From assembly GCF_043195095.1 (NCBI RefSeq), contig NZ_JBAFWN010000003.1: DNA of 64,000 nucleotides; one strand, 5' to 3'. The stretch is from NCEH01 sp043195095. GTDB taxonomy: Bacteria; Pseudomonadota; Alphaproteobacteria; Rhizobiales; Xanthobacteraceae. The notes under the pieces are model-generated. The model saw nothing but the letters and a program-made list of their open reading frames with translations, did no database searches and had not been told where the DNA came from. Made by a program: the position numbers and the translations under genes. This document shows, one piece after another, positions 60,801 through 64,000 of this stretch (position 1 is the stretch's first letter; the number at the start of each line of letters is the position of its first letter).

Positions 60801-60844
60801 GGATCTTTAGCCATGAGGCATCTGGCCTGCGTTCAGTTTTCTGA
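57821..60844 (+). CDS. Large glycosyltransferase: degenerate GT2 domain plus GT4 domain
   Basis: 1007 residues from ATG 57821. Residues 1-320 hold repeated beta-sandwich-like units with a GW motif (VSGWCLDL, VTGWVYNP, ISGWATIA). About 325-560 is a GT2-like domain, but the metal-binding DxD position reads LDGE (D410-G411-E412) and the catalytic GE(E/D)NDFC segment reads AVGLEFC (E516), so it is probably inactive. About 590-990 is an apparently complete GT4 (GT-B) domain: VLFVISTRSGGTPQTNRDLM, FSFHDFYMVCP, ILLAGGLSRAKGSALV and LLPSLWSETYCHVLTEMWAAGLPVLGYDIGAVGERI. Likely transfers a sugar in surface polysaccharide synthesis. Base composition around 59750-60000 is conspicuously AT-rich. Confidence 0.88.
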   Translation: MSEVQPWLLIGALDRVETGAHTALVSGWCLDLRSKTAPSEVYILKRGVRIGRTSSFFPRNDLKPLGLEQNFCGFYAEVSLSVGPTEVGDISLVNSAGEAVHLMGAPAKHFIAAARGQIEAVDGTRVTGWVYNPQPDPENPVGLLAMGTWFPIKPSRERPDVKQKGLAPRSDVGFAIDLSKQVGGYVAEALPRIELRCGGEILDSVGIDGGRLLGRLETASAHEISGWATIADQPDRAVSLEVLIDGEPFAGIRADEKRADMLRLGLSNVGGRFSFTWGSSPIDKSSFQVAVRQLETGIVLAGSPAIVTGANPHRFAFTPIELSRQPVTVILLARPRRNVADFCLRTVLENTTVPANLVVIERGAGRSSVQDRIGMSGAGGISVVYAAGESVGSLLNIAIRAAASDAVVLDGEAMVGPRWLENLMIAAAHCPTAGTVSALFNDAGAFSAPSVNKANDVPDGWDHADAARAAAQAGSPYWSNVGVGHLACLFVRRLCFDTIGGFSEDAGLESMAVGLEFCLRALRSGMQNVLDDRTYVLRRDDDKDRDKAIRLPDYPELPNLVESIARRADLSAVRFQIRRAFAAGVSRPRPRVLFVISTRSGGTPQTNRDLMGAVRHAYEPFLLVCGGNRMVLHAGLDEQIELESHTLENNVDPILHHSIEYDSIVKSWLVKYAIEIVHIRHLAWHSIGLPAAASALQIPTIFSFHDFYMVCPSIKLLDENMKPCGGVCTPTTGTCVSELWDEASVPSLKHNYVHHWRQRSMRALDPCDAFVTTTQSAADILLRAFPEIEGRLRVIPHGRTFERFGRAAVCPSSEPDAPFRILLAGGLSRAKGSALVSAAAHKLRAEGVEFHLLGKADDGLDTSVVVMHGSYEREQFIAKAEALKPNLGLLPSLWSETYCHVLTEMWAAGLPVLGYDIGAVGERIQAHSGGWLFDSADVDLLCVAIRFIRAHPDDWKDRLAEVYAWQEGEGSRLTNTAMARVYMDLYSQVRSARRIFSHEASGLRSVF

Positions 60845-61048
60845 CCATGAGCAGCGTGCCGCATTTCCTTGTGGACGCGCGCGCCGATTGAGATCCCCAA
60901 AGGGGCGGCCCCTGGCTTTGGCTTGAGTATTGCATATGGTACAAAAATACGTGCTGGGAAGTGCCCTGAAAGATCAAGCGGTTGACGTTTCCGGGATGTG
61001 ATCAAGTATTCGCTTTGATCTCATGATTTTTTTGGCAAGGTTTTATAG

Positions 61049-63256
61049 ATGCGCCACGAATATAATAGATCATATAGCCGTTTTGCTCCAGAAGTTGGGG
61101 GTGGGGCGGAGGTCGAGAGTGGCGGCATCGACGTTCAGATTGAGGATATTCTGTATGGCCCGTTGTGGTCTATTATACAGCTAAAGGTGTTTATCCATGC
61201 ATCCGAATCGCTGGAAGTCCCCGTTCGTTTCCAATGCGGGCAGGATGTCATCTTCGCAACCGTTCACCTGAAGGGCGGCAATGCGTCGGCGTTGATCGGT
61301 ATTTTGGTACGTTCAGGGAGCGTGAAGCAGACTGCTGCTTTGGTGGCGACCCAACTTTTTTCGGGCTCAAGCTGTAGCCGGCCCATTCTCACGGCCACGC
61401 AGCACCTGTTAAAAGGACAGGTCGACGCTGTTTGCACCGATGATGTAATTTCCGGTGACGCAATTGACCTTACGTCTGACGCGCCTGGACAAAGCATCCT
61501 AGTGCGTGCCTTTGGCCTATATGACGTTGAAATCGAACTGGAGCCGTTGAGCGATGGTGGGCTCATATGGGGTGCGCAGGGTATCGTAGCGCATCGATTT
61601 AACATCAAGGTATCGGCATTGTTGCAGCGGCTGCGCGGCTGCGATCCCGAGTTCGAGCTGAAGTGGCCGAGCGAAGCTAAGCTCGAATTTCTCAGTTCGT
61701 CAGGAGACGCCCTCGGGCGGGTCACATTGCCTGCTCCCGCCGCGCCCCTCGGATCTGTGCTTAATGTTTCTCCGAAGGAGATCAGCGGCAAATTCCGCAC
61801 CGCCGGAAAGAGCACGGCCTACGACGTTTTCGTCGATAATGTACGCTATTATACTGGTACCACAGCCTCCGATGGGAGCTTTGCGTTCGCACCCGCGCAG
61901 CCGAATATGAAGTGCCGCGAAGCGGATATTTCGGTTGCCGCAGCATTCACTCGGACAATGCTGCCTGTTGTCGCAAAATATGAGCGGGTGGAAGTGCCTA
62001 AGGATGCGGATATGCCATCGGGGGACTGGAGCTGGATCACTCCCGCCCGGCTGGCCGTTCAACGCGTCACTTTGGTCATCCCCGTCTACAATGCGCACGG
62101 AGATCTCGATCGCTGCCTGAGTTCCGTTCTTTCGTACTCTGACGCACTTACGCGTATCATCGCGATCGACGATGCGAGCCCAGATTCCGAGGTTGGAACC
62201 GTGCTGGCCAAATATGCGAGCCGCGGCATAGAGGTCCACAGAAACGGCGAGAATATAGGCTATACGCGAACCATAAATCACGGGATCGAGCTTGCTGGCC
62301 GCGACGATGTCATTCTTCTGAATTCCGATACCGTCGTGTCATCTGGCTGGGCGCACGGACTGAAGACGGCCGCTTACAGCGGGCCGCGCGTGGCGACTGC
62401 GACCCCGCTCTCCAATAATGCGGGGGCGTTCAGCGTGCCAGAAGTTGGGGTGGCCAACATACTGCCCAGCGGCCTCTCCATTGAGGATTGGGCGCAATTG
62501 TGTCGTGGGGCATCCATCCGGGCCTACCCCAAGGTGCCCACCGGCAATGGCTTCTGCATGTATATTCGGCGGGATTGCCTTGATGCCGTCGGTGCCTTCG
62601 ACGCGGTCGCCTTTCCGGTCGGCTATGGAGAGGAAAATGATTTCTGCATGCGGGCCCTTCAGGCTGGCTATGAGCATGTGGTTGACGATCGCACCTATGT
62701 TTATCATGTGCGTTCGGCAAGCTTCGGCGCCGCGCGCGGCGGTCATTATGCGAATGGCCGCAAAGCCGTGCGGGAACGCTATCCCGAGTACGACCGCTTA
62801 ATCGAGACTTTTTCCGAAGGTGCGCCGATGCTCGGGGTGCGCTGGCGCGTGAGGCAGGCACTTCAAAACTTGCGCCTGGAGGAGCCGAGTGCGGCGCAGC
62901 CGACCATCGGCAAAAACCACGCCTATGTGGTTTCAAGCGAGGCGATTCTAGACGGGCTTTCCGACCCGATGACCGCACGACTGCATGCATCCGAGGGACC
63001 TCGCTATGCGCTCCTCTGCACCGGGGAGTGGGTCGCCATGTTGAGGTTCGATTACTCTCAGTGGCATGAATTGGAGCGTCATCCTATGCCAGCGGACCCT
63101 CGCTCCTCAAAGGCGGGGATCAATGCCTATGCGCAGGCCGTGCAAGGTTTGCTGGGAGGACATTCCATCGAGACTCTCGTCTTACGGGATACAAGTCGGC
63201 ACAGCGCCAGTCTGCCGGCTCTTGCGGGATCGCTGGGCATAGCGATACGGTCGTGA
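61049..63256 (+). CDS. Glycosyltransferase: intact GT2 domain with truncated GT4 remnant
   Basis: 735 residues. The first 330 form a beta-rich region; EISGKFRTAGKSTAYDVFVD aligns with EISGWATIADQPDRAVSLEV of the previous protein. About 337-610 is a GT2 domain with all motifs: LVIPVYNAHGDLDRCLSSV, LLNSDTVVSSGW (DxD at 426-428 region, Asp427), TGNGFCMYIRR and GYGEENDFCMRALQAG. From about 650 it resembles the first part of a GT4 domain (ALLCTGEWVAMLRF, ALAGSLGIAIRS compared with FLLVCGGNRMVLHA, AAASALQIPTIFS) and stops exactly there, with no continuation in any frame downstream. A paralog of the upstream gene, truncated at the C-terminus. The 204-bp gap before it has a TTGACG box but no clear partner. 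Confidence 0.85.
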   Translation: MRHEYNRSYSRFAPEVGGGAEVESGGIDVQIEDILYGPLWSIIQLKVFIHASESLEVPVRFQCGQDVIFATVHLKGGNASALIGILVRSGSVKQTAALVATQLFSGSSCSRPILTATQHLLKGQVDAVCTDDVISGDAIDLTSDAPGQSILVRAFGLYDVEIELEPLSDGGLIWGAQGIVAHRFNIKVSALLQRLRGCDPEFELKWPSEAKLEFLSSSGDALGRVTLPAPAAPLGSVLNVSPKEISGKFRTAGKSTAYDVFVDNVRYYTGTTASDGSFAFAPAQPNMKCREADISVAAAFTRTMLPVVAKYERVEVPKDADMPSGDWSWITPARLAVQRVTLVIPVYNAHGDLDRCLSSVLSYSDALTRIIAIDDASPDSEVGTVLAKYASRGIEVHRNGENIGYTRTINHGIELAGRDDVILLNSDTVVSSGWAHGLKTAAYSGPRVATATPLSNNAGAFSVPEVGVANILPSGLSIEDWAQLCRGASIRAYPKVPTGNGFCMYIRRDCLDAVGAFDAVAFPVGYGEENDFCMRALQAGYEHVVDDRTYVYHVRSASFGAARGGHYANGRKAVRERYPEYDRLIETFSEGAPMLGVRWRVRQALQNLRLEEPSAAQPTIGKNHAYVVSSEAILDGLSDPMTARLHASEGPRYALLCTGEWVAMLRFDYSQWHELERHPMPADPRSSKAGINAYAQAVQGLLGGHSIETLVLRDTSRHSASLPALAGSLGIAIRS

Positions 63257-63400
63257 TTATTGCTCAGCTTGTAATTGGTGAAACGGTGTGCAACCCATGT
63301 GCATAGGCGAGGCACTTGCCGTTTGCGCGGACACGTCAAGGGTGAGCGGGGCGCAATTCTGAGTGTCTTTGGCGCGGCAGTCCAAATGCGGGCGCGTACC

Positions 63401-64000
63401 ATGCAGGTGAGTCAGGACGAGGATCTTGATCTGGCGCGACATGTCGAGAGCCAGGTGGGCCTCGGAGCAACCAATGCCGTGGCGACCCCCTATCGACCGA
63501 CCTATGCCTGGACGGGGCCGTATTTAAACGCGCAGCAAGCGCGATATGCAGCCGCACCTCGCAACCGGATGCTGATCGATCTCGGAATTCCGGGATGGCT
63601 GCGGGTCGAAGATGCGCTGAAGCTGTACGAAATGGCCTTTTTCAGCGCGGGCAACGTATTGGAGTTGGGCACCAATCGCGGCTTATCCACATCGGTCATC
63701 GCAACTGCGCTCCTTGATTCAAAGAATGGGCATCGACTGACCACGGTTGAAATCCGGGCCCCCCTGCTAGCTCAGGCGCGGGCCGAACTTGAAGAACGTA
63801 AGCTGGACGCTGTCGTGGATTTCGTATGCGGCGATGCATCCGATGTGATGCTTCAGCTGCGGTCTGAAGGCGCAAAATTCGGATTCGCCTTCATTGACCA
63901 TTCCCACGCTTTTGAACCCGTGTATCAGGCCTGCTTGGCTCTGGGTGACTTGATCGCGCCGGGTGGGTTTGCAGCTTTTCATGATTATACGGATCGCAGG
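63401..64000 (+). CDS. Class I SAM-dependent methyltransferase (partial, runs off window)
   Basis: Open frame from ATG 63401 to the window edge, 200 codons without a stop. SAM-binding motif I: NVLELGTNRGLSTSVIATAL, then the acidic residue after strand 2 (LTTVEIRAP), FVCGDASDVML and FAFIDHSHAFEPVYQACLALGDLIAPGGFAAFHDYTDRR, the Methyltransf_24-like pattern (a D-H-S-H motif after strand 4). Probably modifies a sugar or lipid in the same surface-polysaccharide locus. The start is uncertain: ATG 63386 in frame is also possible and neither has a strong ribosome binding site. Confidence 0.85.
   Translation, partial: MQVSQDEDLDLARHVESQVGLGATNAVATPYRPTYAWTGPYLNAQQARYAAAPRNRMLIDLGIPGWLRVEDALKLYEMAFFSAGNVLELGTNRGLSTSVIATALLDSKNGHRLTTVEIRAPLLAQARAELEERKLDAVVDFVCGDASDVMLQLRSEGAKFGFAFIDHSHAFEPVYQACLALGDLIAPGGFAAFHDYTDRR

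Overview
The window looks like chromosome of a GC-rich alphaproteobacterium of the Hyphomicrobiales, probably a facultative methylotroph of Xanthobacteraceae type. The assignment rests on a tetrahydromethanopterin (H4MPT) C1 gene cluster next to Calvin/pentose-phosphate genes, a membrane-type formate dehydrogenase, strong G/C preference at third codon positions, intergenic palindromes of a kind common in this order, and a consensus ParB site (parS). It is inference from content, not a database match.

Layout. 1-5.1 kb: a selenocysteine formate dehydrogenase alpha subunit (minus strand, runs off the left edge; in-frame UGA with a hairpin directly behind it), diverging from a TlpA-like thioredoxin gene, a Tat-exported transglutaminase gene and selD, then a small secreted protein whose ribosome binding site lies in a hairpin. 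5.1-6.7 kb: a fused phosphotransferase/P-loop kinase. 6.9-15.0 kb: a complete potassium-uptake operon (two micro-ORFs including kdpF, then kdpA-B-C-D-E). 15-21 kb: a small DUF982-like protein, tRNA-Ile2(CAU), a SIMPL-domain protein, a lipid-kinase-like protein, two small membrane proteins, a polyamine-binding protein gene with a foldable leader and a clear terminator, and an acyl-CoA synthetase.

21.5-33 kb: central carbon and C1 metabolism. rpe and fbp lie downstream of folB, an MfnF-like protein and an MfnD-like ATP-grasp ligase; a convergent HisA-like gene separates these from a tight operon running HIT protein, beta-RFAP synthase, mtdB, ATP-grasp, mch, RimK-like ligase, CitG-like protein. 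Together they encode H4MPT-linked formaldehyde oxidation steps and assembly of H4MPT and methanofuran-type cofactors; the formate produced would be a substrate for the dehydrogenase at the left end. fae and fhc are not in this window.

33-45 kb: a transglutaminase-like protein lacking its catalytic Cys and His, an alpha-E protein and a circularly permuted ATP-grasp protein (one operon); a CinA-like protein; an orphan xanthine-dehydrogenase-type large subunit; about 0.8 kb of repeats including an exact 219-bp tandem duplication; a DMT exporter; split chromate transporter genes; a perfect 16-bp parS; a stand-alone Lrp ligand domain; a TPP riboswitch with thiD; and an XRE-cupin regulator with a palindrome at its start. 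45-52.5 kb: a PepSY-flavodoxin-reductase fusion, an autotransporter carrying a PAP2 acid-phosphatase domain, and ferredoxin-NADP reductase. 52.6-64 kb: surface polysaccharide genes: rmlC-B-D-A, manC, then (diverging, visibly less GC-rich) two large related glycosyltransferases and a methyltransferase cut by the right edge. The two glycosyltransferases appear to have decayed reciprocally: one has lost GT2 active-site motifs but keeps a full GT4 domain, the other keeps GT2 and ends inside GT4.
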